From positions 1-39,632 of the forward strand of contig CAKPKG010000011.1 of the NCBI GenBank assembly GCA_934167165.1: a stretch of DNA of 39,632 nt, in the 5' to 3' direction. Positions 8,256-16,294 of the stretch are shown here, in pieces. The translations under genes were made by a program, and so were the position numbers. The notes beneath the pieces are model-generated. The model was not told the origin of the DNA. It saw only the letters and a list, made by a program, of their open reading frames with translations, and ran no database searches. Position 1 is the stretch's first letter. Every line of letters begins with the position of its first letter. Source of the stretch: an uncultured Clostridia bacterium (GTDB taxonomy: Bacteria; Bacillota; Clostridia; TANB77; CAG-508).

Positions 8256-9623
8256 CTATTTTTCAATTTCTTTTATTGTAACTTGTGTAAATATTAAATT
8301 ATATACATATAAAATTATTAAACTCCATACTAATGTCATTCCTAAACTTGCTATATTGCTAAATCTGTCAAAAGTAAATACTATTGCTATAATATATATT
8401 GGTATTAATCTTACTGCAAATTTTGCTACTGTTTCTTTTATATAATTATTTTCAATATTTTTAAATGCATAATATAAAAACATGTAATTAAGTATTATTC
8501 CTACTAATATTCCAACCATTCCCTCTAGAGAAATTACTACATTTGTATATCTTAAAGTTAGTAACAATAAAGCTACATATCCAATTTGCAATATTATTGC
8601 TAATATTCCTTTTGATTTTAATTTAATTATAAGGTAAATTAAACTTATTACAAATAATGCTGCAATTATATATGTTGCAATATCAATATTTTGAGTTGAT
8701 ATTTTTGGAGATACTACATTTTCATTTATTTCATATTGTATTGGTAATATTCCATTATTTAATAATGATGCTAGTTCATTTGCTGCCAATATATAATTTT
8801 GTATTGCACTATTATCTGTTCCACTTCCCATTGGTACATTTAAAGTTCCGTCTGATATTTTTTCTCCAAAATATGTTGTTCTATAGTCTTGTCCATCAAA
8901 TACAATAGAAACTTCTTTTGTTACCTCATTATCCTCTATTTCTCCATTTTCATTTGCTTTTTGCTCTGTTGTTTTTACATATTTTTGACTTATTTCTTCT
9001 AGTTTTTGTGTTCCAACTTTATCGAACTTAATTTGTAAATACACAGAAACTCCTGATTCAGTTTGTCCATATACGACTTTTGCATTTTTAACATTATCAT
9101 TATTTAACAATACTTCTTTTGTATCATTATCCTGTAGTTCAAATGTTCCTTTTTGAGTTAGTATTGATAATAATTCATTAGTATTATCATTCTCTGGAAT
9201 TTCTAATTGTATATTTCCATTAGTTTCATCTAATCTTATTATATATTGCTCTGCCTTGTTGCTTTTTAGTCTTTTTTCAAATATTTTTTTTGCAAGTTTA
9301 TAATTTGAAACATTTAAAACCTCATCACTATTCACTTTAGTTTCTACAGTTTTATAACCATTTTCTTCTGTGTATTCAACACCCTCTTGTTTTTCTGTTA
9401 TTTCATTTCCATCTTTATCGTAAATCTTTGTTTCTGAAATTTCATTACTTACACTAAAGTTTGCTACTCTACTATTTTTAAATTCCATACCCAATAGATA
9501 TTCTGGAACAATATTTACTACTTTATATTCTTTTAATTTGTATATTCCTCCAAAAGATGCTACTGAAATTATTATTACTGCCAATATAATTGTTACTATT
9601 GTTATTATTTTATGTGCTTTCAC
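8256..9623 (-). CDS. secD: Protein translocase subunit SecD
   Basis: This 455-residue SecD begins at a GTG with AGGAGG upstream. It has an N-terminal helix (5-28), a large extracytoplasmic region (30-320) and five C-terminal helices (about 320-450). The family region is seen in IQNYILAANELASLLNNG followed by ILPIQYE, which matches the conserved stretch that ends the first periplasmic domain. The DGTLNVPMGSGT segment is the P1 domain turn. secF follows 26 bases downstream, forming a SecDF pair. An HD-domain gene ends 11 bases upstream, so these genes are probably cotranscribed. Confidence 0.87.
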   Translation of the reverse strand: MKAHKIITIVTIILAVIIISVASFGGIYKLKEYKVVNIVPEYLLGMEFKNSRVANFSVSNEISETKIYDKDGNEITEKQEGVEYTEENGYKTVETKVNSDEVLNVSNYKLAKKIFEKRLKSNKAEQYIIRLDETNGNIQLEIPENDNTNELLSILTQKGTFELQDNDTKEVLLNNDNVKNAKVVYGQTESGVSVYLQIKFDKVGTQKLEEISQKYVKTTEQKANENGEIEDNEVTKEVSIVFDGQDYRTTYFGEKISDGTLNVPMGSGTDNSAIQNYILAANELASLLNNGILPIQYEINENVVSPKISTQNIDIATYIIAALFVISLIYLIIKLKSKGILAIILQIGYVALLLLTLRYTNVVISLEGMVGILVGIILNYMFLYYAFKNIENNYIKETVAKFAVRLIPIYIIAIVFTFDRFSNIASLGMTLVWSLIILYVYNLIFTQVTIKEIEK

Positions 9624-9634
9624 TTTAATTCCTC

Positions 9635-10294
9635 CTATAAAAATTTTGTACCATTTATTATTAGTTCAAACCATACTTGTAAATATTTAGCTGCATATTT
9701 ACTCATCATAGTTCTATCCATAAATATTTCAAAATAGTCTAATACTGGACAAATGTGATTATCAATTGTTAGATCTAATGTTATTTTTTTCTCTTTGTTA
9801 TTAACAATTAAATCTGCATTTGTTACTGCGTAGTTTACTCTATCATGTATATCAAATGTTGCCATATTTTTATTTACTACTCTATCTCTATGAACATCTG
9901 ACTTGTCCGCAAGTATTAATGCAGCAGATATATCACTAACTGCTGTTCCTGTTTGTTCATCATGATTTCCTATTGCAGACATTATTGCTGTTCTATCTTT
10001 TAAATCCATTCCCATGTCCTTTAATATGTCATATGCTAGTATTGCTCCTGTATGTGCATGGTCTACTCTATTTATTCCATTTCCTATATCATGTAAATAT
10101 CCTGCAATTTTTGCAAGCTCTATTCTATGTTTATCATATTGTAAAGTCTCTAAAATTCTTCCAGCTCTATGTGACACTATACTAACATGCCTTACAGAGT
10201 GCTCTGTAAATCCCAAAGCATCAAGCTGATTTTGCGCTCCTATTACTAATTCTTGAACTTCTGGATTGTTTTTTACATCTTCTAATGTTACCAA
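9635..10294 (-). CDS. HD-domain phosphohydrolase
   Basis: This 219-residue protein has the metal-binding pattern of HD phosphohydrolases: an early histidine (HSVRHV, near 32-36), the HD pair in AGYLHDIGN (near 65-73), further histidines (HAHTG, NHDEQTG) and an aspartate in LADKSD (near 128). The start is a TTG at 10294, chosen because GGAGG lies seven bases before it and no ATG fits. It is the gene before secD in the operon. The substrate, probably a nucleotide, is unknown. Confidence 0.8.
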   Translation of the reverse strand: MVTLEDVKNNPEVQELVIGAQNQLDALGFTEHSVRHVSIVSHRAGRILETLQYDKHRIELAKIAGYLHDIGNGINRVDHAHTGAILAYDILKDMGMDLKDRTAIMSAIGNHDEQTGTAVSDISAALILADKSDVHRDRVVNKNMATFDIHDRVNYAVTNADLIVNNKEKKITLDLTIDNHICPVLDYFEIFMDRTMMSKYAAKYLQVWFELIINGTKFL

Positions 10295-10398
10295 ACTAAC
10301 ACCTCCATTAATATAGTATTTTTTAACAGTTTTATTGTATATTAAAGGAATGAAAATATCAACAGTTTTTTTATAAATTGTAATTTATGTAATTAAAT

Positions 10399-10794
10399 CT
10401 ATTTTTTATTTACTCCTATTATTCCTCCCAAAGCTCCTGTTAATACACTTGCAATTACCATAATTATAGAATTAGTATTTAGTAAGAAATTTCCTGTTAC
10501 TATGCTAGATATCAAATAAATTATAGCAATATATATTATTCCTACTAATACGCCATTTACTATTCCATTCTTTTTTATATTTGATGTACTTATTGTACTT
10601 CCTATTAGTATGCTTACTGCAGTTATTATAATTATTGTAGCTGGCATTGTACTTTCTGATATACTTGTGTAACTAAGTATTATTGAATATACCAGCAATC
10701 CTATTAAAGTAATTACAATAGAAAAAATGCTTCCTTTTATTATTCTTTTTATATTATTTCCATTTTCACTAATATTTTCAGACATGTTTATCAT
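10399..10794 (-). CDS. TIGR04086-like four-helix membrane protein
   Basis: The 131 residues are almost all hydrophobic, in four predicted helices (about 19-42, 49-68, 74-98, 107-127). The N-terminus is polar and the C-terminus is short and basic (GVNKK). Size, topology and the glycine-rich last helix (TGALGGIIGV) fit the TIGR04086/YrzE family, often encoded near yajC, secD and the SCIFF peptide in Clostridia. No SCIFF peptide is visible in the gap to the HD gene. The function is not known. GAGGTGG precedes the ATG. Confidence 0.6.
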   Translation of the reverse strand: MINMSENISENGNNIKRIIKGSIFSIVITLIGLLVYSIILSYTSISESTMPATIIIITAVSILIGSTISTSNIKKNGIVNGVLVGIIYIAIIYLISSIVTGNFLLNTNSIIMVIASVLTGALGGIIGVNKK

Positions 10795-10897
10795 TCAATC
10801 CACCTCATTTAAATTTATTCATTACATACTCTTTTATGCCAACAAAATATGCCTTGTTAAGTAATAAAAATATCTTTAATTTTTTTCATTTAACAAA

Positions 10898-10937
10898 AAG
10901 AAAGAGGAAATAAGTTTCCTTATTCCCTCTTTCTTAA
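10898..10937 (-). terminator. Rho-independent terminator
   Basis: TAAGAAAGAGGGAATAAGG and its partner CTTATTTCCTCTTTC form a long stem with a short loop and a T run on the minus strand, directly after the gene at 10941. Confidence 0.9.
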
Positions 10938-10940
10938 GGA

Positions 10941-11240
10941 TTACAGAATTACGCATTCCTTGTTTTTTGTTTTTATCTCATCATTGATTTTATAGCCTTT
11001 ATCTTTTATTTCGGCATATACCATCTTTACATGAGATGTTTCTCTATTGTCGCAATTGTATATTTCTTCTTTAAGGTCAACACCAATCTTCGCATTTTCA
11101 AAGCAAAGTTCAATATAACCTTCTTCGGTTAACCGTACATCTTTAGCTTCATTCAAAAGCTTATTAAATGTAGTATTGGAAAACCAGTAATCTACATTTG
11201 CCTGTCCAATAAGAATAGCTTCTGTAATTTTTCTGATCAT
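10941..11240 (-). CDS. Unknown protein (99 aa) with an in-frame CGG
   Basis: I do not recognise this family. The reading frame encodes a soluble protein with no membrane segment, ending CVIL. A good ribosome binding site (AGGAGAGAT) precedes the ATG, and a strong terminator follows. Codon use (CTT, CTG, GCC, GCG, ACC) is less AT-biased than that of the neighbours, suggesting a recent arrival. Codon 36 is CGG (11133-11135), in DVRLTEEG. If CGG causes a +1 shift here as elsewhere, the next codons are GGT TAA and the product stops at once at about 36 residues. The gene is therefore either truncated in this host or an exception to the rule. Confidence 0.6.
   Translation of the reverse strand: MIRKITEAILIGQANVDYWFSNTTFNKLLNEAKDVRLTEEGYIELCFENAKIGVDLKEEIYNCDNRETSHVKMVYAEIKDKGYKINDEIKTKNKECVIL
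11133..11135 (-). other. In-frame CGG not explained by a glycine +1 shift
   Basis: The zero-frame codons are GAT GTA CGG TTA ACC. A +1 shift would give GGT followed at once by TAA. The unshifted frame stays open for another 63 codons. Confidence 0.7.
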
Positions 11241-11317
11241 TTAGATCTCTCCTTTATTTAATTTATGCACATTTAGTACATATTTATATTTTATCACAGA
11301 TTTACATAAATATCAAA

Positions 11318-13960
11318 TTATTTTAATCCTTTAATTCTTTCTTCTATTGTTTTTATCATTTCATTAAATTTTGCTTGCTTTTCTTTTTCTTCTTCTACCT
11401 TTGCTGCTGGTGCTTTTGCAACAAATCCTGGGTTTGAAAGCATTTTATCCGTTTTTTCTTTTTCTGCTAATACTTTTGCTTTTTCTTTTTCTAATCTTTC
11501 TATTTCCTCTTTTATATCTACCAAATCTTCAAAAGGAATAAATAGTTCCAAATTAGAAGAAACAATACTTACTGCATTTTGTGGTATATTTTCTTTGTTT
11601 CCTCTAATTTCTATCTCTTCTCCAAAGCCCAATTTCTTTAGAAATTCTTCTGATTCTTTTATAATATCTGCATATTTTTTAGTTACAAATATTAGTTTAG
11701 ATTTTTTAGATGGATGTACATTCATTTTAGCTCTTGCATTTCTAATACCTGTAATTACTTCCTTTAATTCTTCTACTGCTTGTTCTTCATCTTTAAATTC
11801 TAAATCTTTTGAATATTCTGGATATGTTGATATCATTATACTTTCGTCATTATTATATAATTCTTTATAAATTCTTTCTGTAACAAATGGCATGAATGGA
11901 TGTAATAATTTTAATGAATCCCCTAATACTTTATTTAATACATATTGGGCTGTTTTTCTTGTTGTATTTTCCTTGTTATATAATCTTGTTTTTGCAATTT
12001 CTATATACCAATCGCAGAATTCATTCCAAATAAATGTGTATATTTTATCTAGAGCTACACCTAAGTCATAATTATCCATATTTACTTTTACTTCTGCTAT
12101 TAATGTATTTAATTTAGATAAAATCCATTTATCTTCTATGCATAATTCTATTTCTTCATTGCTATTATCATAGTCTTCTAAATTCATAAGAACAAATTTT
12201 GCTGCATTCCATACTTTGTTTGCAAAATTGCTTGCTGCTTCTAGTTTTTCTGGCATAAATCTCATATCGTTTCCAGCAGAAGTTCCAGATATTAAAGAAA
12301 ATCTTAATGCATCTGCTGAATAATTATCTATTATCTCTAATGGGTCAATTCCATTACCTAAACTTTTAGACATTTTTCTTCCTTGGCTATCTCTTACAAT
12401 TCCATGTATAAAAACATCTTTAAATGGTACTTTACCTGTTTGTTCTAAACTTGAAAACATCATTCTTACAACCCAGAAGAATATAATATCATAACCTGTT
12501 ACTAATGTATTTGTTGGGAAAAATGTTTTAAAGTCATCTGTTTCTTCTGGCCAACCTAATGTTGAAAATGGCCATAGGGCACTACTAAACCATGTATCTA
12601 ATGTATCTGGATCTTGTGTTAATTTAGTACTTCCACATTTTGCACATTTTTCTGGTTTTTCTATTTCTACATTAATATGTCCACATTCTTCACAATAATA
12701 TGCTGGTATTTGATGTCCCCACCATATTTGACGTGAAATACACCAATCTTGTATGTTTTCTAACCAATTAAAATATGTTTTTTCAAATTTTTGTGGTACA
12801 AATCTTGTATCTCCTTTTTGTACAGCTTCTATTGCAGGTTTTGCCATTTCTTTCATAGAAACAAACCATTGGTCAGATATTTTTGGTTCTATTGTAGCTT
12901 TACATCTATCATGTTTTCCAACATTATGAGTATAATCTTCTATTTTTACTAAATTTCCTAATTCTTTTAATTTATTTACTATTGCTTCTCTTGCTTCTAG
13001 CAAATCCATTCCTTTATATTCTTCGCATAAATCTCCCATTTTGAAATTTTCGTCAAAAACTTCTATTATTTCTAGATTGTGTGACAAAGCTGCTTGATAG
13101 TCATTTGGATCATGTGCAGGTGTAATTTTAACACATCCTGTTCCAAAGTCCATTTCTACAAATTCATCTGCAATTATTGGAATTTCTTTATTCATAATAG
13201 GTAATATACATTTCTTACCTATTAGGTCTTTATATCTTTCATCATCTGGATGTACTGCAACAGCTGTATCGCCAAGCATTGTTTCAGGTCTTGTTGTTGC
13301 AATTGTTAAATATTTATCTTCTCCTACAACCTTATATTTCACGTGCCATAAATGTGTTGGTTCTTCTTCATACTCTACTTCTGCATCAGAAATAGAAGTA
13401 TTACAACATGGGCACCAATTTATCATTCTTTTTCCTTTATATATATAACCTTTGTCATATAACTTTTTAAATACTGCTAGAACTGCTTTAGATAGGCCTT
13501 CATCCATTGTAAATCTCGCTCTACTCCAATCAGCTGAACATCCTAATTTTTTTTGTTGTTTTACAATTGTTCCTCCATATTCTTTTGTCCAATCCCATGC
13601 TCTCTCTAGGAATTTTTCTCTTCCTAAATCATGTTTATCTATTCCTTCTTCTTTTAGTTTCTCAATTATTTTTACTTCTGTTGATATGGCTGCATGGTCT
13701 GTTCCTGGAAGCCATAAAGTATTAAATCCTTGCATTCTTTTATATCTAATTAATATATCTTGCAAAGTTCCATCTAATGCATGTCCCATATGAAGTTTAC
13801 CTGTAACATTTGGAGGTGGCATCATTATACAATAACTTTCCTTTGTTTTATCTCCACTTGGTTTAAAATAACCTTTTTCTTCCCAATCTTTATAGATATT
13901 GTCCTCAAATTCGTGTGGCTCATATTTGCCTTCTAAGTTGTGATTACATTTTTCGCACAT
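11318..13960 (-). CDS. valS: Valyl-tRNA synthetase
   Basis: ValS charges tRNA-Val. It is a class Ia synthetase of 880 residues, the normal length. The HIGH signature is seen in PPPNVTGKLHMGHAL (about 48-62) and the KMSKS signature in GRKMSKSLGNG (about 525-535). The editing domain lies between them, and the C-terminal coiled coil (EEIERLEKEKAKVLAEKEK) is clear. It is controlled by a T-box leader directly upstream (13981-14255) with a GTA specifier. The gene has no in-frame CGG in 880 codons although it has many arginines, which supports avoidance of that codon. Confidence 0.97.
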   Translation of the reverse strand: MCEKCNHNLEGKYEPHEFEDNIYKDWEEKGYFKPSGDKTKESYCIMMPPPNVTGKLHMGHALDGTLQDILIRYKRMQGFNTLWLPGTDHAAISTEVKIIEKLKEEGIDKHDLGREKFLERAWDWTKEYGGTIVKQQKKLGCSADWSRARFTMDEGLSKAVLAVFKKLYDKGYIYKGKRMINWCPCCNTSISDAEVEYEEEPTHLWHVKYKVVGEDKYLTIATTRPETMLGDTAVAVHPDDERYKDLIGKKCILPIMNKEIPIIADEFVEMDFGTGCVKITPAHDPNDYQAALSHNLEIIEVFDENFKMGDLCEEYKGMDLLEAREAIVNKLKELGNLVKIEDYTHNVGKHDRCKATIEPKISDQWFVSMKEMAKPAIEAVQKGDTRFVPQKFEKTYFNWLENIQDWCISRQIWWGHQIPAYYCEECGHINVEIEKPEKCAKCGSTKLTQDPDTLDTWFSSALWPFSTLGWPEETDDFKTFFPTNTLVTGYDIIFFWVVRMMFSSLEQTGKVPFKDVFIHGIVRDSQGRKMSKSLGNGIDPLEIIDNYSADALRFSLISGTSAGNDMRFMPEKLEAASNFANKVWNAAKFVLMNLEDYDNSNEEIELCIEDKWILSKLNTLIAEVKVNMDNYDLGVALDKIYTFIWNEFCDWYIEIAKTRLYNKENTTRKTAQYVLNKVLGDSLKLLHPFMPFVTERIYKELYNNDESIMISTYPEYSKDLEFKDEEQAVEELKEVITGIRNARAKMNVHPSKKSKLIFVTKKYADIIKESEEFLKKLGFGEEIEIRGNKENIPQNAVSIVSSNLELFIPFEDLVDIKEEIERLEKEKAKVLAEKEKTDKMLSNPGFVAKAPAAKVEEEKEKQAKFNEMIKTIEERIKGLK

Positions 13961-13983
13961 AATTTTTTCCTCCTTTTTATTTT

Positions 13984-14255
13984 AGGGACCCTTTAAGTAG
14001 AAAAAATCGTCCTATTACATAGGACGATTTTTAAAACGTGGTACCACCTAATTTATACAAAATAATTTTAAAACAATTTTATATATCTCATTATCTTTAA
14101 CGCAGATTTACGAATTACTTTACTATTATTTCAAATAATCAACTCCAAAGCTACCTTCAGATTTTCTTTCCTTTAGAAGCTTTCAGCCAATGACTTCTAT
14201 TCTCTTTTAAGGCAGTTTAAATCTTACTCCTCTTTTTCATAGTTTTTTAATATGT
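13984..14255 (-). ncRNA. T-box riboswitch (tRNA-Val) before valS
   Basis: On the minus strand, the leader begins with AAAGAGGAGTAAGAT. Stem I carries GGCTGAAAGCTTCT, and its specifier region GAAGGTAGCT offers GTA (14152-14154), a valine codon. The T-box core GGTGGTACCACG is at 14037-14048. It is followed by a terminator whose arms AAAATCGTCCT and AGGACGATTTTTT lie at 14001-14033. Uncharged tRNA-Val would pair with the specifier and the core and prevent termination, allowing valS expression. Confidence 0.93.
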
Positions 14256-14260
14256 TATAT

Positions 14261-14289
14261 ATAATAACATATCTAATATCTAAAATCAA
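14261..14289 (-). promoter_or_regulatory. Promoter of the valS T-box leader
   Basis: On the minus strand TTGATT (14284-14289) and TATTAT (14261-14266) are 17 bases apart and place the transcript start near 14255, at the head of the T-box. Confidence 0.6.
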
Positions 14290-14325
14290 TAAATTTTAAA
14301 TATTTTGTGTCCTATTATATAACCA

Positions 14326-14441
14326 GATAGGGGCTCCTTCTTAGGAACCCCCTCGTCGAGGATGTTTTTTTAAAAAGAACATTGTTCTTTTTTTACTTTG
14401 CCACATCCTTAAGCAAAGCTATATATTGGCTATTGCCAATA
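14326..14441. other. Structured intergenic region after a small membrane gene
   Basis: Several nested inverted repeats occur here: GGGGCTCCT/AGGAACCCC with a 4-base loop, AGGATGT/ACATCCT enclosing AAAAAGAAC/GTTCTTTTT, and TTGGC/GCCAA. The middle hairpin with its T run probably terminates the minus-strand gene at 14450. The rest is unexplained. Confidence 0.5.
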
Positions 14442-14449
14442 AACTTTAT

Positions 14450-14635
14450 TTACAAACAACAGTATACTAATATTGCACCAATTATAGAAATTAAAAATCC
14501 TGTAATTTTTAATCCTAATGCTCCATCATTTTGATCTCCAAAGCTAAACATCTTTTTTGTAATTGGTCTTGCATCATATATTAAAATCACTCCACATGTT
14601 GCAATTACAATTCCTAATCCAAATAAAAATTTCAT
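14450..14635 (-). CDS. Small two-helix membrane protein (61 aa)
   Basis: Two hydrophobic helices (about 3-20 and 41-60) flank a short polar loop with RPITKKMFSFGDQNDG. AAGGATG precedes the ATG. It starts 15 bases after the holA stop and is probably cotranscribed with it. I do not recognise the family. Confidence 0.6.
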   Translation of the reverse strand: MKFLFGLGIVIATCGVILIYDARPITKKMFSFGDQNDGALGLKITGFLISIIGAILVYCCL

Positions 14636-14650
14636 TATTCCACATCCTTT

Positions 14651-15667
14651 TTAGCAATATCTACAAAGTATTGCTTCTAATCCAATATTTATATCTATTA
14701 AACCGTTTTTATAATTATAATCTAAATCTATTAATTCTTGCAAGATTTTTCTCAATTCTTTTGTTTTGAAAAATCCCGCTTGTTTCTTATATTTTGATAC
14801 TAAAAACATTTGATTAGCTTTTAACTTTAAACTTTCAGAAATATTTTTATTGTATTCTTCTGCAAGTTTTACAATATACAGTTTTTTTAAATGATTATAT
14901 AATGTTACTAATATTTTTTGTATTGGCTCTTTATTATATAATAACTCTTTTAACATCTCTAAAGCTTTTGTAATATCTCTTTTTCCTAAACTATCTGTCA
15001 AATCAAATATTCTACTTTCAAGTTCTTTAATGGACAATTTGTCTATATCTTCTTTTTTTATTGTCCCATTTTTACCTTCATATTCTATAAGTTTCCTTAT
15101 TTCATTTATAAGAACTTGCATATTTGTACCACATGTTTCTATAAAATATTGTAATGTATTGTCATCTATATTTACTTGGTACATATTGCAAATTGTTTTC
15201 AATCTCTTTTTTAATTCTATTGGTTTTAGTTTTTCAAAGTTACATACTTCTCCAAGTTCCTGAATAGTATTTGTAAGGTCACATTTAATAAGTTCTTCTT
15301 CTATAAAAATTAGCACTGTTGTTTGATTTATTGTTTTTATATTTTCTCTTATATATTCACTAATCTTTTTTTGCAAATCTGTATTTAGTTTTGAATTTGA
15401 CTTCTTTTCTTTTTTTAATATACCTGAATTTTTAACTATTATTAACTTTTTCTCATATCCAAATGCTGGAGTTTCTATATCAGAAATTAACCCATTTGCG
15501 TTTGTTTCATTGATTTGTATATAATTTATTCCTAATACTAAATCTCCAAATATCTTTTTTATTTTTTTTACTGCATTTTCTAAAAGGTATGTTTCTTCAC
15601 CATAAAATAGATATACGCTATGTAATTTTTCTTGTTTTAATTCTTTTTCTAAATTTTCTACTGTCAT
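14651..15667 (-). CDS. holA: DNA polymerase III delta subunit
   Basis: HolA is the clamp-loader subunit that opens the sliding clamp. The N-terminal signature VYLFYGEETYLLENAVKKI (residues 18-36) matches the family's P-loop-like start. The AAA-type lid region (CGTNMQVLINEIRKLI, about 180-195) and the helical collar (SLGKRDITKALEMLKELL) follow. The length of 338 is normal. It lies behind a dispersed repeat that separates it from ruvC. The rest of the replication machinery in this window is dnaE at the left edge. Confidence 0.92.
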   Translation of the reverse strand: MTVENLEKELKQEKLHSVYLFYGEETYLLENAVKKIKKIFGDLVLGINYIQINETNANGLISDIETPAFGYEKKLIIVKNSGILKKEKKSNSKLNTDLQKKISEYIRENIKTINQTTVLIFIEEELIKCDLTNTIQELGEVCNFEKLKPIELKKRLKTICNMYQVNIDDNTLQYFIETCGTNMQVLINEIRKLIEYEGKNGTIKKEDIDKLSIKELESRIFDLTDSLGKRDITKALEMLKELLYNKEPIQKILVTLYNHLKKLYIVKLAEEYNKNISESLKLKANQMFLVSKYKKQAGFFKTKELRKILQELIDLDYNYKNGLIDINIGLEAILCRYC

Positions 15668-15683
15668 TTTTCATCCTTTTCTT

Positions 15684-15796
15684 TGTTTAATTGAAGTGAG
15701 AGGTGTGATGTGGGAGGTGAGATTTATAGGGCCGTGGCTTCGTAGGCTTTTCTCTATTTTTTACACTTCGCACCTCAAACCTCGCACTTCGTAAAA
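15684..15796. repeat. Dispersed inverted-repeat element, full copy (orientation 2)
   Basis: This is the reverse complement of the element at 5535-5660. On the minus strand it reads GAAGTGCGAGGTTTGAGG, then the middle AAGCCTACGAAGCCACGGCC, then CACACCTCTCACTTC. It fills the gap between ruvC and holA and abuts the ruvC stop. Confidence 0.85.
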
Positions 15797-16282
15797 TTAC
15801 AATTTTTCTGAAAACCTAGCACTATGTGCATGACAAATTGCTGCAGCCATGCTATCTGTTGTATCATCCAATTTAGGTAATTTTTCTACATTTAATATTG
15901 CTTTTACCATTTTTTGAACTTGTATTTTATCTGCTCTACCATATCCTGCCACTGCTTGCTTTATTTGAAGTGGTGTATATTCATAAGTTGGTATTTGTTT
16001 TTGACATCCAACTACTAATACCACTCCTCTTGCCTGTGCTACATTTATTGCTGTTTTTACATTGTTATTAAAAAATAGTTCTTCTACTGATATTGCATCT
16101 GGCTTATATTCATCTATTATCATAGATAAATCATCATATATTTTTGTAAGTCTTAATGGAAATGATACTCCTGCTTTTGTTGTAACAGCTCCACTATCTA
16201 TTAATTTAAATTTGTTTCCTTGATAATCTATTATGCTATATCCAGTTATTGCAAATCCTGGGTCAATTCCTAATATTCTCAT
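15797..16282 (-). CDS. ruvC: Crossover junction endodeoxyribonuclease RuvC
   Basis: RuvC cuts Holliday junctions. The RNase H-like fold begins with MRILGIDPGFAITGY, whose aspartate at 7 is catalytic. The second acidic residue lies in VEELFF (about 67-72) and the C-terminal acid/histidine cluster is in LDDTTDSMAAAICHAH. At 161 residues it is full length. It starts 12 bases after the debranching-enzyme gene. The usual partners ruvA and ruvB are not in the window. Confidence 0.95.
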   Translation of the reverse strand: MRILGIDPGFAITGYSIIDYQGNKFKLIDSGAVTTKAGVSFPLRLTKIYDDLSMIIDEYKPDAISVEELFFNNNVKTAINVAQARGVVLVVGCQKQIPTYEYTPLQIKQAVAGYGRADKIQVQKMVKAILNVEKLPKLDDTTDSMAAAICHAHSARFSEKL

Positions 16283-16294
16283 TTATTACCTCTT

